A stretch of DNA of 46,526 nucleotides from Leucobacter chromiireducens (GCF_003917135.1 NZ_RPDI01000021.1:12352-58877), one strand, 5' to 3'. Positions 23,195-37,505 are shown, counted from the stretch's first letter. Notes: a model not told the origin generated them from the letters alone. Numbers and translations: made by a program.

Positions 23195-24247
23195 CTAGCC
23201 TGTCGCGCCGAAAGCGCCCCAGTGGCGCTCCGCAGTGCCGGTCCGGGCTGCGGTCTGCGCGCGCCACCCGACGAGCCAGCGCTCGAGCCTGGCGTACGTA
23301 TCCGCGCGCGGTTCGGGAGCGGAGAGGAAGAGGTCGTGCAGGCCGCCAGTGACGCGATCGAGCGTGACCGTTGGCCCGAGCCGCAGTGCCGCGCGCGCGA
23401 CCGCTTCGACGTCGAGCACCGTGTCCGCGTGCGTCAGCTCCTCGCTCCACCGCAGCGGCGCGATCGAGCGGGCGGACAGGAGCACCTCGATCGGGATCGG
23501 GATCGCGAGGCCGCGACTCACCCGGTCGTGGCCGGCGAGGATCGCGCGCAGCCACCCGGCGGACATCGAGTGGCTGCGCTCGGGCCGCCACTCCGGGTTG
23601 AGCCGCGCGAGCTCGTCGGCAGGCCCCACCTCGCGCTGCGCGCGCATGTAGTACCCGGCGTCGATCTGCGGCGCGAGCTCCTTGGGGGTCATCCGTGCGC
23701 TGAGGCTCACGAGCGGCGCGATGGCCTGCCGGCCTGCGGTGGCCAGCTGGAACTCGAGCCAGGGGCTGTTGAGCACGAGCGCGGCCGCGGCGTCCGGGTG
23801 ACGGGCGGCCCACAGGCTGAGCACCAGCCCTCCGGTTGAGTGCCCGAGGAGTACCAGTTCGCGGCCGGGCTGCCCCTCGGCAATGCACGCGACCGCCTGG
23901 TCGATCTCCGCGTCGTAGTCCTCGAGGTGTTCGATGTACCCGGGTGTTTGCCCCGGTCGGAGGCTCCGCCCGTACTTGCGGAGGTCGAGGGCGTAGAAGC
24001 GCGCGCCGCGGCTCGTCCAGAACCTGGCGAGCTCCGTCTGGAAGAAGTAGTCGGACCACCCGTGCACGTAGAGCACGTCGACACCGTCGAGGAGCGGGAC
24101 GCGGCCGCGCAGGCGGTCCCAGAGCGTGCGCGGCGCGGGGAGGGAGCGCACGAGGGTGGCGACGAGCGGTCCCTCGTCGTCCGCCCCCAGCTCAAGGTCG
24201 GTGCAGGAGAATCCCGCCCCGAGCACATCCCCGCGCCACTCCACCAT
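23195..24247 (-). CDS. Alpha/beta hydrolase (serine aminopeptidase/lysophospholipase S33 type)
   Basis: A 350-residue protein with the nucleophile elbow GHSTGG (Ser137) and the oxyanion-type VHGWSDYFFQ segment. A late His in GGLHDLFLS is the likely catalytic base. It resembles monoacylglycerol lipase or lysophospholipase-like hydrolases. No signal peptide is present, so it is cytoplasmic. The stop is 10 bp before the NUDIX start on the same strand, so the two may be cotranscribed. The ATG at 24247 has no Shine-Dalgarno site; TAGACT ends 6 bp upstream, suggesting another leaderless start. The substrate is unknown. Confidence 0.87.
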   Translation of the reverse strand: MVEWRGDVLGAGFSCTDLELGADDEGPLVATLVRSLPAPRTLWDRLRGRVPLLDGVDVLYVHGWSDYFFQTELARFWTSRGARFYALDLRKYGRSLRPGQTPGYIEHLEDYDAEIDQAVACIAEGQPGRELVLLGHSTGGLVLSLWAARHPDAAAALVLNSPWLEFQLATAGRQAIAPLVSLSARMTPKELAPQIDAGYYMRAQREVGPADELARLNPEWRPERSHSMSAGWLRAILAGHDRVSRGLAIPIPIEVLLSARSIAPLRWSEELTHADTVLDVEAVARAALRLGPTVTLDRVTGGLHDLFLSAPEPRADTYARLERWLVGWRAQTAARTGTAERHWGAFGATG

Positions 24248-24256
24248 GCTCGTAGT

Positions 24257-25168
24257 CTATGACGCACTCCGGAGTGTGAGGTCGCCAGCCGAGACGTTCG
24301 CGGTGATCGTGTGCGGCGAGCTCGGCGACGTGCGGAGCTTGTTCGTGACATCGCCGAGCGTCACCGTCGTGTCGACCCGGTACTCCGCATCCGGGAGGGT
24401 GAGCGACACGGAGCCGAGGCTCGTCTCGACGTCCACCTTGTCCGGTGCGTCGCCGGTGAGGATCGCGGTGGCGTCGCCGAGGGACACCTCGAAGTCCGCG
24501 GCGCGCACCCCGCGCAGCTCACCGACGAACTGCCCCACCCCGACGTTCACGTCGAGCGAGCGGGCGGCGCCCGTGATCTCCGCACGCCCGGCGCCGACCT
24601 CCACGTCGACCTCACCGAAGTTGCCGAGCGCGGTCACGTTGCCTGCCGCGAGCTTGAGATCCAGATCCAGCGCCTGGGTGCGGAAGGCCTCGGGGAGCGT
24701 CAACGTGATCGTGCTCGAGCCGAGCCTCCGCTCGGGCGGGCAGAAGCCGAACCAGCAGCTCCCCCCTGCGAGCCGATCAGGGGTGTCGAGCACGAGCGTC
24801 TCGCCGTCTCGGCGCAGGCTCACCCGATCGGCCTGCGCACCGCGTGCGGTGAGCTCGGCCTCGCTCACCGCGCCGTAGGCCAGGGTGAAGTCCGCGGCGC
24901 CGACGCGCAGCTCGAGCTCGGTGATCCCGCGCGCCGATGCCGTGGCACCGCCGGCCGTCTCTCCCCCGCGGTTCCAGATCACGGCCGAGGCGGCTGACGC
25001 GCCGACGGCGAGCAGCGCCGCGCCGCCGAGGACTGCGGTGACGATCGCCACGGGGCCCATGCCGCGGCGGCGAGGGCCTGAGGGGCCCTGCGGCGGCACC
25101 GGGGCGGCGGGGGTGTGCATCTGCGGCGTTCCGGGCTGGCCGGGCTGCGCGGTGGGCGTGGTGGTCAT
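24257..25168 (-). CDS. DUF4097-like membrane-anchored beta-helical protein
   Basis: A 303-residue protein. A Pro/Thr/Gln-rich cytoplasmic N-terminus is followed by one membrane helix (about residues 38-65). An extracytoplasmic region of short repeating beta strands follows: LDLDLKLAAGNVTALG, VDVEVGAGRAEITG, LDVNVGVGQFVGE and VDVETSLGSVSLT. This is the pattern of DUF4097 putative adhesin or LiaF/LiaX-like domains. Two cysteines (GSCWFGFCPP) may form a disulfide. The ATG overlaps the response regulator stop as ATGA, so it is the third gene of the two-component operon. In other bacteria similar proteins report on or tune cell-envelope stress. That role is inferred here. Confidence 0.75.
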   Translation of the reverse strand: MTTTPTAQPGQPGTPQMHTPAAPVPPQGPSGPRRRGMGPVAIVTAVLGGAALLAVGASAASAVIWNRGGETAGGATASARGITELELRVGAADFTLAYGAVSEAELTARGAQADRVSLRRDGETLVLDTPDRLAGGSCWFGFCPPERRLGSSTITLTLPEAFRTQALDLDLKLAAGNVTALGNFGEVDVEVGAGRAEITGAARSLDVNVGVGQFVGELRGVRAADFEVSLGDATAILTGDAPDKVDVETSLGSVSLTLPDAEYRVDTTVTLGDVTNKLRTSPSSPHTITANVSAGDLTLRSAS

Positions 25169-25863
25169 TGGGAGGCTCCCGTCTGCGAGATGGTGGGGGG
25201 CTGCGGCGGCACCGCGCCCGTGCTTTCGAGGTGCGCGATTGCAGCGAGCACCCGGCGATTTCCGAATTCGTCCGGCTCGAGGCCCAGCTTCTGGAAGATC
25301 GCGGTGATGTGTTTCTCCACGCTGGCCTCCGAGAGGAAGAGGAGCGCAGCAATGGCCTGGTTCGAGCGTCCCTCCGCGAGGGCCGCGAGCACCGTGCGCT
25401 CGCGCTCGGTGAGCGCGCTCATCCGCTCGTCGCGGCCGCGCCGTGTGAGCAGCTGCGCAACGACCTCGGGGTCGAGCACGGTGGCACCGCTCGCGATCCG
25501 ATCGATGGCGTCGATGAACTCGCCGACGTCGGCCACGCGGTCCTTCAGGAGATAGCCGAAGGCGCCGCCCTGCGCGGCGATGAGCTCGCTCGCGTAGCGC
25601 TCCTCCACGTACTGGGACAGCACCAGCACGGGCAGCTGCGGATGCTCAGCGCGCAGGGCGCGCGCGAGCCGGATTCCCTCGTCCGTGAAGGTGGGGGGCA
25701 AGCGCACGTCGAGGATGCACAGCTCGGGATCGCTGCCGCGCACGGCCTCGGGTACGCCGTCGGTCGTTGCGTGCGCCGCGACCACCTCGTGCCCCGAGTG
25801 CTCGAGGAGACGCACGAGCCCCTCGCGCAGCAGGACGGAGTCCTCGCAGATCAGGATGCGCAT
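25165..25863 (-). CDS. Response regulator, NarL/LuxR family
   Basis: A 232-residue regulator. The receiver domain (about 1-120) has the acidic pocket Glu7/Asp8, the phosphoacceptor Asp52 (CILDVRLP) and Lys107 (LLKDRV). A LuxR-type helix-turn-helix occupies about residues 150-215 (LTERERTVLAALAEGRSNQ..., SEASVEKHITAIFQKLGL). It should bind DNA as a dimer after phosphorylation by the kinase just upstream, with which it overlaps by 13 bases. The ATG at 25863 is fixed by that overlap and by the receiver start MRILICED. It probably controls its own operon and cell-envelope genes. Confidence 0.94.
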   Translation of the reverse strand: MRILICEDSVLLREGLVRLLEHSGHEVVAAHATTDGVPEAVRGSDPELCILDVRLPPTFTDEGIRLARALRAEHPQLPVLVLSQYVEERYASELIAAQGGAFGYLLKDRVADVGEFIDAIDRIASGATVLDPEVVAQLLTRRGRDERMSALTERERTVLAALAEGRSNQAIAALLFLSEASVEKHITAIFQKLGLEPDEFGNRRVLAAIAHLESTGAVPPQPPTISQTGASQ

Positions 25864-27152
25864 GGAATGCTCACCTCCAGTGCCGTTGGGCCGCCCTGCG
25901 GGCTGTCCAGTCGAATCGTGCCGCCCGCGGCGAGCACGCGGTTCGAGATGCCGTCGAGTCCGCCGCCTGGCAGCACCTTGGCACCGCCGATCCCGTTGTC
26001 CTCCACGCGGGCCCAGAGTGTGTTCCCGTCCCGGAGCCGCACGATCACCCGGCACTCGCTGGCGCGCGAGTGCTTCGCGGCGTTCGTGAGGCTCTCCGCG
26101 ATCACGAAGTAGACGGCGGTCTCCGCCTCCGTGCTGCACCGCCCGTCGAGGCGGACGTCGAGCATGACGGGGATGTGCGAGCGGCCGGCGAGCGCGGAAA
26201 GCGCCGCGTCGAGGCCGCGATCATCAAGCACTGACGCGTGGATGCCCCGCGCGAGCTGCCGCAGTTCCGTGATCGCGGCCTTCGTCGAGGTGTGTGCCTC
26301 GGCGATGAGCGCTTTCGCTTCCTCGGGGTGCGTGTCGATCTGCTGCTGCGCGAGCCCGAGGGTCATCCCAACGGACACGAGTCGCGGCTGAACGCCATCG
26401 TGCAGATCCCGCTCGATGCGTGTGCGCTCCACCTCCGCGGCTCGCACCGCCCCGGCCCGCTGGCGTGCCGAGGTCTGCGCCTGTGAGGTGAGCTGCTGCG
26501 TCCGCGCGCTCGACCGAATGATCGCGACGCTGACGGCGCGGTGCAGCAGTGCAAGGCCGACGATGCCCGCGGCGCCGACCACGATCACGAGGAGCGCCCA
26601 GAGCGGTGAGGTCTCCCCGCCGAAGAGCCCGAACACCGTGCCGAGCCCCGGATCTGGTGCGCCGACTCCTCCGAAGAGCCCGGACACGGCGTTGATACCG
26701 GCCCAGAGGGTGCTCTGCGCGAGCACCAGCGTCACGGTACCGAGCACAGTGGCGACCAGGAAGCTGCCGATCGCCTGCCACATGCGCGCATCGCAGAACT
26801 GCGCCCAGAGCCCCCGGAGGTATCCCCCGAAGCCTGGGCCGCGCGCGGGCACCGCACGGAGCGCTGGCACGTCGAGCGCGTACAGCCCGGCAACGCGTTC
26901 GATCTCGCACCACCCGGTGGCATACAGCCCATACACGAGTCCGACGAGCAGCACGATCCCGATCCCCAGGATGAGGAGCGTGCCAACGCCGACGCTCGCG
27001 AGCCCCAGCAGAATCGTGACGACGATCCAACCGGCGATCCCGAGGGCCGCAAGGTGCAAGATCGTGAGGGCGAGACGCAGCGGCGTGCGCCTCAGCTGCT
27101 CCGTCGGGGTGACTCCCGGTGTGTGGGCCGCTGGGGCCGAAGAACTGCTCAT
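25851..27152 (-). CDS. Sensor histidine kinase, NarL-partner type (HisKA_3)
   Basis: A 433-residue membrane kinase. Residues about 25-210 hold four to five hydrophobic helices, including two long pairs (27-78 and 125-205). There is no large extracytoplasmic domain, so it may sense within the membrane. A HisKA_3 dimerisation domain has the phosphoacceptor His251 (IERDLHDGVQPRL). The HATPase domain follows with AESLTNAAKHS and the G-box VEDNGIGG. The ATG at 27152 follows AAGAAG and a possible -10 (CACACT), 7 bp away. It starts a three-gene operon with the regulator and the DUF4097-like protein, an arrangement similar in spirit to LiaFSR. Confidence 0.92.
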   Translation of the reverse strand: MSSSSAPAAHTPGVTPTEQLRRTPLRLALTILHLAALGIAGWIVVTILLGLASVGVGTLLILGIGIVLLVGLVYGLYATGWCEIERVAGLYALDVPALRAVPARGPGFGGYLRGLWAQFCDARMWQAIGSFLVATVLGTVTLVLAQSTLWAGINAVSGLFGGVGAPDPGLGTVFGLFGGETSPLWALLVIVVGAAGIVGLALLHRAVSVAIIRSSARTQQLTSQAQTSARQRAGAVRAAEVERTRIERDLHDGVQPRLVSVGMTLGLAQQQIDTHPEEAKALIAEAHTSTKAAITELRQLARGIHASVLDDRGLDAALSALAGRSHIPVMLDVRLDGRCSTEAETAVYFVIAESLTNAAKHSRASECRVIVRLRDGNTLWARVEDNGIGGAKVLPGGGLDGISNRVLAAGGTIRLDSPQGGPTALEVSIPCAS

Positions 27153-27262
27153 GCTTCTTAGTGTGGCCCGTGCAGAGCCCGGGGAACACCCGGCCGCCCG
27201 GAGAGCTTCATTCGGGGTTTCCCTACCCCGGCAGCACCCGCACGTTTCGCCCCAGAAACGAC

Positions 27263-27291
27263 ATCACCCCCGGGCTGCGCCCGGGGGTGAT
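27263..27291 (-). terminator. Hairpin after tRNA-Ala
   Basis: ATCACCCCCGGGC pairs perfectly with GCCCGGGGGTGAT around a 3-nt loop. It lies 9 bp beyond the 3' end of tRNA-Ala. It probably ends the tRNA-Ile/tRNA-Ala transcript. Confidence 0.8.
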
Positions 27292-27299
27292 TCTGGTCG

Positions 27300-27372
27300 T
27301 GGATCCTGGGAGAATCGAACTCCCGACATCCTGCTTGCAAAGCAGGCACTCTACCAACTGAGTTAAGGACCC
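27300..27372 (-). tRNA. tRNA-Ala (anticodon TGC)
   Basis: A 73-nt tRNA. The acceptor GGGTCCT (27372-27366) pairs with AGGATCC before discriminator A at 27300, with one G-T pair. The anticodon loop CCTGCTTTGCAAGCAGG gives TGC, and the T-arm is GTTCGATTC. The CCA end is not encoded. It follows tRNA-Ile by 29 bp, the same pair and order found after gyrA in many actinobacteria. Confidence 0.96.
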
Positions 27373-27401
27373 GTTTCGATTCACATTATCATGTGCATCG
27401 G

Positions 27402-27475
27402 TGGGGCTACCAGGACTTGAACCTGGGACCTCTTCATTATCAGTGAAGCGCTCTAACCGCCTGAGCTATAGCCCC
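27402..27475 (-). tRNA. tRNA-Ile (anticodon GAT)
   Basis: A 74-nt tRNA. The acceptor GGGGCTA (27475-27469) pairs with TAGCCCC before discriminator A at 27402. The anticodon loop CTGATAA gives GAT, and the T-arm is GTTCAAGTC. CCA is not encoded. It lies upstream of tRNA-Ala on the same strand and is probably cotranscribed with it. Confidence 0.96.
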
Positions 27476-27594
27476 TCGACCAGAAAGTAACTTTACCTGA
27501 AGAGAAACGAAAGTTGAAATCGAGTTCGCAGTTCGGGCGCGTTGCCCCTGTGTGCGGGGTCACGCGGCGGCGTCGACCCCGCCGCGCCCGGATG

Positions 27595-27651
27595 CACTTC
27601 GGGCACCGGATCCGGCGAGACTCAGCCTCGATGGATCCGGTGCCCGAAGTG
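27595..27651 (-). terminator. Terminator after the gyrB-gyrA-DUF3566 operon
   Basis: CACTTCGGGCACCGGATCC (27595-27613) is the exact complement of 27633-27651, a 19-bp stem with a 19-nt loop. It starts 16 bp after the DUF3566 stop. No strong U-tract follows. Confidence 0.75.
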
Positions 27652-27667
27652 GTGACCGGTGCGGGAG

Positions 27668-28067
27668 CTAGTTGCTCGTGAAACCGAGCTGGAAGCCCCC
27701 CAGCACGCGCACCAGCAGGTTGTAGACGAGCGAGGCGATCGCGCCGAGCGCGGTGCCAACGATCACGTTGAGGATGCCGACAACGACCGACAGGCCGAGC
27801 ACCTGCGGGAAGCCGATGATCTTCATCAGGCTCTTGTCCTCACCGACGATGTCCATGAAGAGCGCGTCGACCTGGCCGAACACACCGGTCTGCAGCAGCA
27901 CCGTGTAGATCAGGATCGTCGCGACGATTCCCACGATCGCGAAGCAGATCGACACCAGGAAGGAGAACTTCACGGCTGACCAGAAGTCAACGTAGACGAG
28001 CTTCAGTCGGACCTGCTTCGCAGGCGCCTTCTTGCGGGTCTTCTTCGCCAGCTTGTCGGCAACAGTA

Positions 28068-28075
<8 letters not shown>
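27668..28075 (-). CDS. DUF3566 membrane protein
   Basis: A 135-residue protein with a Lys-rich N-terminus ([20 protein letters not shown]). Two membrane helices lie at about residues 37-62 and 92-118, then a C-terminal [15 protein letters not shown] segment. The family is almost always encoded directly after gyrA in Actinobacteria; its function is unknown. The ATG at 28075 overlaps the last codons of gyrA by 8 bp, so it is translationally coupled to gyrase. I read it as the last gene of the gyrB-gyrA operon. Confidence 0.92.
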
Positions 28076-33286
<5,211 letters not shown>

Positions 33287-33287
<1 letters not shown>

Positions 33288-34465
33288 TACTCTCCTCCGC
33301 TCGGCTCGCCGTCGACAATCTCCCCGGCACGAATGTGCACGCGATGCCAGGATACGTCGTCGGGAACGTCGCCCTCGACCGCTGCGGTCACGATAACCTG
33401 CTCGTACTCGCGCACGGCGGACATCAAACGCTCACGCCGGCGCGCGTCGAGTTCAGCGAACACATCGTCGAGGATGATGACCGGGTCCCCGGCGGGAGAC
33501 TCCTCCCGAAGCAGGCCCGCGAGCGCCAGTTTCAGAGCGAGCGCGAACGACCAGGACTCCCCGTGGCTCGCGTATCCCTTGACGGGGAGCGCATTCAGCT
33601 CGAGCGCGAGGTCGTCGCGGTGCGGACCGACCAGTGTCACGCCGCGTTCGACCTCGCGCGCACGTACGCTAGTGAGCGCCTCCCGGATCTCGTCAGCCAG
33701 TGTTTCACGTGAAACGGAGGCGAGTTCCGAGAGTGACGGTGTTTCACGTGAAACGTCGCCCTCGGTGAGCACATCGGTGACCGACTCGCTCAGGCGAAGT
33801 CCCGGGCCGTGGTCCTGCTCGACCAGCGCCGCATAGCTTGAGCGCAACACCGGCTCCAGGTCGCGGGCGAGCTCGCGGCGGGCCAGCATGATCTGCGCCC
33901 CGAAGGTCGCGAGCTGCTCGTCCCACACTTCGAGCGCGGCCGTCGGGGGGCCGCTCCGCCCCCGCGAGGATTTCAGCAGCGCCGTGCGCTGGCGCACGAC
34001 GCGTTCGTAGTCGGAGAGCGCGCCCGCAGCAACAGGATGGCGAAGCACGAGCGACTCATCGAGGAAGCGACGACGTAGGGATGGCTCTCCACGAACGATT
34101 GTGAGGTCTTCCGGGGCGAACAGCACAGCCGCAAACCACCGAGTCACCTCACGCGGACGCACGGCGTTGCGGTTCACCTGAGCGCGATTCGGGCGATCCC
34201 GATTGATCTGCATTTCGAGGAGCACCTCGCGCTCCGCGGCGCTCACGAGGAGGCGGGCGGTCCCGGACTCCGCGCCGGCGCGGACGAGCGCGGCGTCGCC
34301 GGTGACGCGGTGCGAGCGAAGCGAGGCGAAGTAGCCGATTGCCTCGACGAGGTTCGTCTTCCCCTGCCCGTTTCGGCCGACGATGAGGTTCGGTCCGGGT
34401 TCGAGCGCGAGCTCGGCGGTGCGGTAGTTGCGAAAATCACCGAGCGAGAGATGTGCGACCCGCAC
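33287..34465 (-). CDS. recF: DNA replication/repair protein RecF
   Basis: A 392-residue SMC-like ATPase. The Walker A motif GRNGQGKT is at residues 30-37. The ABC signature region and Walker B (VIILDDVFAELD) lie near the end. It binds gapped DNA with RecO and RecR to load RecA. The GTG at 34465 has GGGGGAG upstream and lies 14 bp after dnaN. Two parS sites fall inside the coding sequence (33701-33716 and 33740-33755). They are read as the pentapeptide VSRET twice, 13 codons apart, in a segment that looks like a tolerant loop. Confidence 0.96.
33701..33716. promoter_or_regulatory. parS site 1 (inside recF)
   Basis: TGTTTCACGTGAAACG matches the ParB-binding consensus TGTTTCACGTGAAACA at 15 of 16 bases. 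ParB, encoded at 41666-42712, should load here as a CTP-dependent clamp. It lies about 2.3 kb from the dnaA-dnaN gap. Confidence 0.92.
33740..33755. promoter_or_regulatory. parS site 2 (inside recF)
   Basis: The same 16-mer as site 1, 39 bp away centre to centre. It also reads VSRET in the recF frame. Two sites this close should raise local ParB loading. Confidence 0.92.
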
Positions 34466-34479
34466 CGCTCCCCCGTTTC

Positions 34480-35622
34480 CTAGCGGAGCAGCAGGTTGGG
34501 CTGGAGGAGATACTTGAAGCTCTCCTCATCGACCTCGTCCTTGCTGCGCTGACTCGTGATGAGCACGGGACCCGGCTTCCCGGGGTTATCCGTTCGGGTG
34601 AACGCAATCCGCGCGTACTCGGAGTGCGTGGAGCGCAGCCCATCGAGCAGGAACTGCGGCTTGAGCGAGACGACCATCTCATCGCCAACGAGGTGCGCGT
34701 CGACCGTCTCGACGGCCTGGGCGGACTCGGTGCCCGCGGCTTCGAGCGTCACGGTGCCCTCGGCGAACGAGAAACGCAGGGCTGCCTCGCGCTCGAGCAC
34801 GAGGCCGACTCGGCCGACGGCCTCGACGAGCTCGGCCGTGTTCACCACGGCGTAGTTGTCGACGCTCTCGGGGAAGAGTCGCCCAACCGGCGGGTAGTTG
34901 CCCTTGATGAGGAGCGACGTCACGGTCTTCGACCCACCGGTGAACGCGATCAGCTCGCGCTCGCCATCCTTGATGATCGAGACGTTCACCTGGCCGTCAC
35001 CCGAGAAGGTCTTCCCCACCTCGGTGACGATCTTCGACGGCACGAGCGCGCTCAGCGCGTCCCGCTCGCCCGCGTGCTCCCAATCGATGCCGCGCGTCGC
35101 CACGCGGTATCGGTCCGTCGCCGTGAGCGTCAGCGAGTTCTCGCTGATCTCGAACTGGACGCCGGTGATGACCGGCGTGACGTCGTCCTTCGACGCCGCG
35201 AGCGACACCTGGGCGATTGCGTCGGAGAACACGTCGGCGGGAACCGCGCCAGACACCGCGTCGACGCGGGGAATCTGAGGGTACTCCTCGACCGGCATCG
35301 CCGGGAGGCTGAAGGACGCTGAGCCGCACCGCACCTCGACGCGGCTCTCCAGCAGCGTCACCTCAACATCGGCGTGCGGCAGGCGCTGCGCGATCTCGCT
35401 CAGCAGACGTCCCGACACGAGTGCACGACCGGCCTCCGACACCTGTGCGAGCACGCTCGTGCGTGCCGAAACCTCATAGTCGAACGAGGAGACCGTGAGG
35501 CTCTCCCCCTCCGCCTCGATGAGCGCGCCGCTCAGCAGTGGTTGCGTGGGGCGCTGCGGGAGCAGCTTCACCGCGAACGATACGGCCTCGCTAAAGACAT
35601 CACGGTTAACGGTGAAACGCAT
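34480..35622 (-). CDS. dnaN: DNA polymerase III subunit beta (sliding clamp)
   Basis: A 380-residue protein made of three similar clamp domains, normal for the family. It opens MRFTVNRDVFSEAVSFAVKLLPQRPTQ and ends with LLQPNLLLR. The segment VLITSQRSKDEV near the C-terminus is typical of actinobacterial clamps. It forms a ring dimer that tethers DNA polymerase to DNA. The ATG at 35622 is supported by AAGGAG at 35631-35636; a longer open frame upstream enters the origin. It lies between recF and the dnaA-dnaN origin region. Confidence 0.97.
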   Translation of the reverse strand: MRFTVNRDVFSEAVSFAVKLLPQRPTQPLLSGALIEAEGESLTVSSFDYEVSARTSVLAQVSEAGRALVSGRLLSEIAQRLPHADVEVTLLESRVEVRCGSASFSLPAMPVEEYPQIPRVDAVSGAVPADVFSDAIAQVSLAASKDDVTPVITGVQFEISENSLTLTATDRYRVATRGIDWEHAGERDALSALVPSKIVTEVGKTFSGDGQVNVSIIKDGERELIAFTGGSKTVTSLLIKGNYPPVGRLFPESVDNYAVVNTAELVEAVGRVGLVLEREAALRFSFAEGTVTLEAAGTESAQAVETVDAHLVGDEMVVSLKPQFLLDGLRSTHSEYARIAFTRTDNPGKPGPVLITSQRSKDEVDEESFKYLLQPNLLLR

Positions 35623-36008
35623 GTGGCTGCTCCTTCCGCCCGTGAGCGTGGCTGTGTCGATGGGCTTCACAATCTTTGCACACTCTGCGATGAGGAGCAT
35701 CCGACGGGCGTGTCACATCGCCGAAGGCCGGCCTCGATCGCGTGATCGAGTGCCTGACAAAAAATAAGAGAAATTGTTAACAGTGTTAACGGCTGTGGAT
35801 TGTGTGGATAAGTGACAACTTTCCTGTCACCGGCTGCGAACTACACGCGTGTGAGTTGTTGGCAGCCTTGGGATAGATCCGGAGCGGCGCACGGACAGGA
35901 AACTTGTGACACCGCGTCTCACTCACAGGGGTGTGGATTTCTTCCACAGAAACGCGCGAGTTCTCCCCAGCTATCCACAGATCTTGTCACAGCTGTGGAT
36001 AACTCGTC
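35623..36008. other. oriC: Origin region between dnaA and dnaN
   Basis: This 386-bp gene-free region has clustered DnaA boxes. Consensus 9-mers TGTGGATAA lie at 35803-35811 and 35994-36002. Near-matches lie at 35794-35802 (TGTGGATTG), 35932-35940 (TGTGGATTT) and 35971-35979 (CTATCCACA). An AT-rich run at about 35757-35790 ends in two GTTAAC palindromes (35776-35781, 35785-35790). This is the best candidate unwinding element, as it stands out strongly from the high-GC background. The dnaN promoter must also lie here, but I cannot place it with confidence. Confidence 0.85.
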
Positions 36009-37445
36009 TCAGCGCGAGCCCTGCTTGATGCGCGTGGTGAGCTCGGTGACCTGGTTGTATATCGAACGGCGTTCAGCGATGAGCTGCGAGATCTTCTTGT
36101 GCGCGTACATGACCGTGGTGTGGTCGCGCCCGCCGAACAACTGCCCAATCTTCGGGAGCGAGAGCGGCGTGAGCTCGCGGCAGAGGTACATGGCGATCTG
36201 ACGCGCGGTCGCGATCTGCTGCGCGCGGGTGGGACCGTAGAGATCGTCAACGGAGAGATCGAAGTACTCCGCCGTGCGGCTGATGATGTCCGAGGGCTGC
36301 ACCTCGTTGTCCGCGTCGAGGGTGATGAGATCCTTCAGCACCGTGTGGACGAGCGCCATATCGATGCGCTGCTGGTTCAGGCTCGCATACGCGGTCACAC
36401 GAATCAGGGTGCCCTCGAGCTCCCGGATGTTCGAGGAGAACTTGCTCGCGATGAACTCGAGGATGTTGTGATCGATCTCGAGGTTCTCGCGCTGCGCCTT
36501 CTTGCGGAGGATCGCGATACGCGTCTCAAGGTCTGGCGCCTGGATATCGGTGAGCAGTCCCCACTCGAAGCGCGAGAGCATGCGCTCCTCGAATCCGCGC
36601 AGCTGCTTCGGCTGCACGTCGCTCGTGATCACTACCTGCTTGTTGTGATCGTGCAGGGTGTTGAAGGTGTGGAAGAAGGCTTCCTGCGTCTCAACCTTGT
36701 CCTCGAGGAACTGGATGTCGTCGACGAGGAGGATGTCGACGCTGCGGTACCTGGCGTGGAACGCCGCGCCCTGATTGTTCGCGATCGAGTTGATGAAGTC
36801 GTTCGTGAAGTCCTCGGAGCTGACGTAGCGCACGCGCACCTCGGGGAACAGCTCGCGCGCGTAGTGTCCGATGGCGTGGAGCAGGTGCGTCTTCCCGAGG
36901 CCAGAGTCGCCGTAGATGAAGAGCGGGTTGTAGGCGCGCGCTGGGGCTTCGGCGACGGCCACCGCCGCGGCGTGCGCGAAGCGGTTGGACTGGCCAATGA
37001 CGAAGCTGTCGAAGCGGTACTTCTCGTTGAGCCGACTATCCCCGGGATCCTCGCCGCCGTGACGGCCACGCGGCTCGTGCACCGGCCGGGTCGGCTCGGG
37101 CCGCGCTGCCGGCTCGTCGCCGGGCACGCTCACGGTGGGAGGCGCCTCCTGCACCGGGTCCGGATCCAGCGACGGGTGCGCGTCCTCGTCGACGATCACC
37201 ACGAAGTTCTGGATCTCCTGCGCCTCAGGAATGTCCGCGATCGCGGTCATGATGGCCGGGCGCAGACGATTCTCCAGGAGCTTGAGCGTGAACTCGAGCT
37301 GCACAGCGAGGTAGAGCGTTCCGGCGGCGATGCCACGCGGCAGCGCCAGCGCGAGCTGCGCGCCGACCGCCGGACCCACAGCTGGATCCGCCATCACCGC
37401 CTGGGTCACGCGGGCCCAGACCTCTTGTACTTCGTCCTCAGTCAC
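36009..37445 (-). CDS. dnaA: Chromosomal replication initiator DnaA
   Basis: A 478-residue initiator. Domain I is at about residues 1-85, followed by an acidic and Pro-rich linker (domain II, about 86-135). The AAA+ domain has Walker A GDSGLGKT (179-186) and Walker [12 protein letters not shown]. Domain IV is at about 385-478, with the DnaA-box binding signature [15 protein letters not shown]. It binds the boxes on both sides of its gene and melts the origin. The GTG at 37445 is chosen because domain I begins there ([13 protein letters not shown]). A consensus DnaA box lies in its promoter region, so it probably represses itself. Confidence 0.97.
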   Translation of the reverse strand: MTEDEVQEVWARVTQAVMADPAVGPAVGAQLALALPRGIAAGTLYLAVQLEFTLKLLENRLRPAIMTAIADIPEAQEIQNFVVIVDEDAHPSLDPDPVQEAPPTVSVPGDEPAARPEPTRPVHEPRGRHGGEDPGDSRLNEKYRFDSFVIGQSNRFAHAAAVAVAEAPARAYNPLFIYGDSGLGKTHLLHAIGHYARELFPEVRVRYVSSEDFTNDFINSIANNQGAAFHARYRSVDILLVDDIQFLEDKVETQEAFFHTFNTLHDHNKQVVITSDVQPKQLRGFEERMLSRFEWGLLTDIQAPDLETRIAILRKKAQRENLEIDHNILEFIASKFSSNIRELEGTLIRVTAYASLNQQRIDMALVHTVLKDLITLDADNEVQPSDIISRTAEYFDLSVDDLYGPTRAQQIATARQIAMYLCRELTPLSLPKIGQLFGGRDHTTVMYAHKKISQLIAERRSIYNQVTELTTRIKQGSR

Positions 37446-37483
37446 GCAAATACCCGGCTCGTTCGTAGTGGTGGATGAACGAT

Positions 37484-37505
37484 GTTATACCCAGGCTTAT
37501 CCACA
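37484..37505 (-). promoter_or_regulatory. dnaA -10 element with overlapping upstream DnaA box
   Basis: On the minus strand TATAAC (37489-37484) is the best -10 for dnaA, about 39 bp before its GTG. A consensus DnaA box (37497-37505) sits in the -10/-35 spacer just upstream. DnaA bound there would block RNA polymerase. The -35 is not clear. Confidence 0.5.

Noticed and set aside
27672..27691. Possible parS site near the DUF3566 stop (GCTCGTGAAACC)
   Set aside because: Only the right half of the palindrome matches; the left half has too many changes.
36099..37478. 459-codon open frame antisense to dnaA
   Set aside because: dnaA is certain by its AAA+ and DnaA-box motifs, and this frame lacks any.
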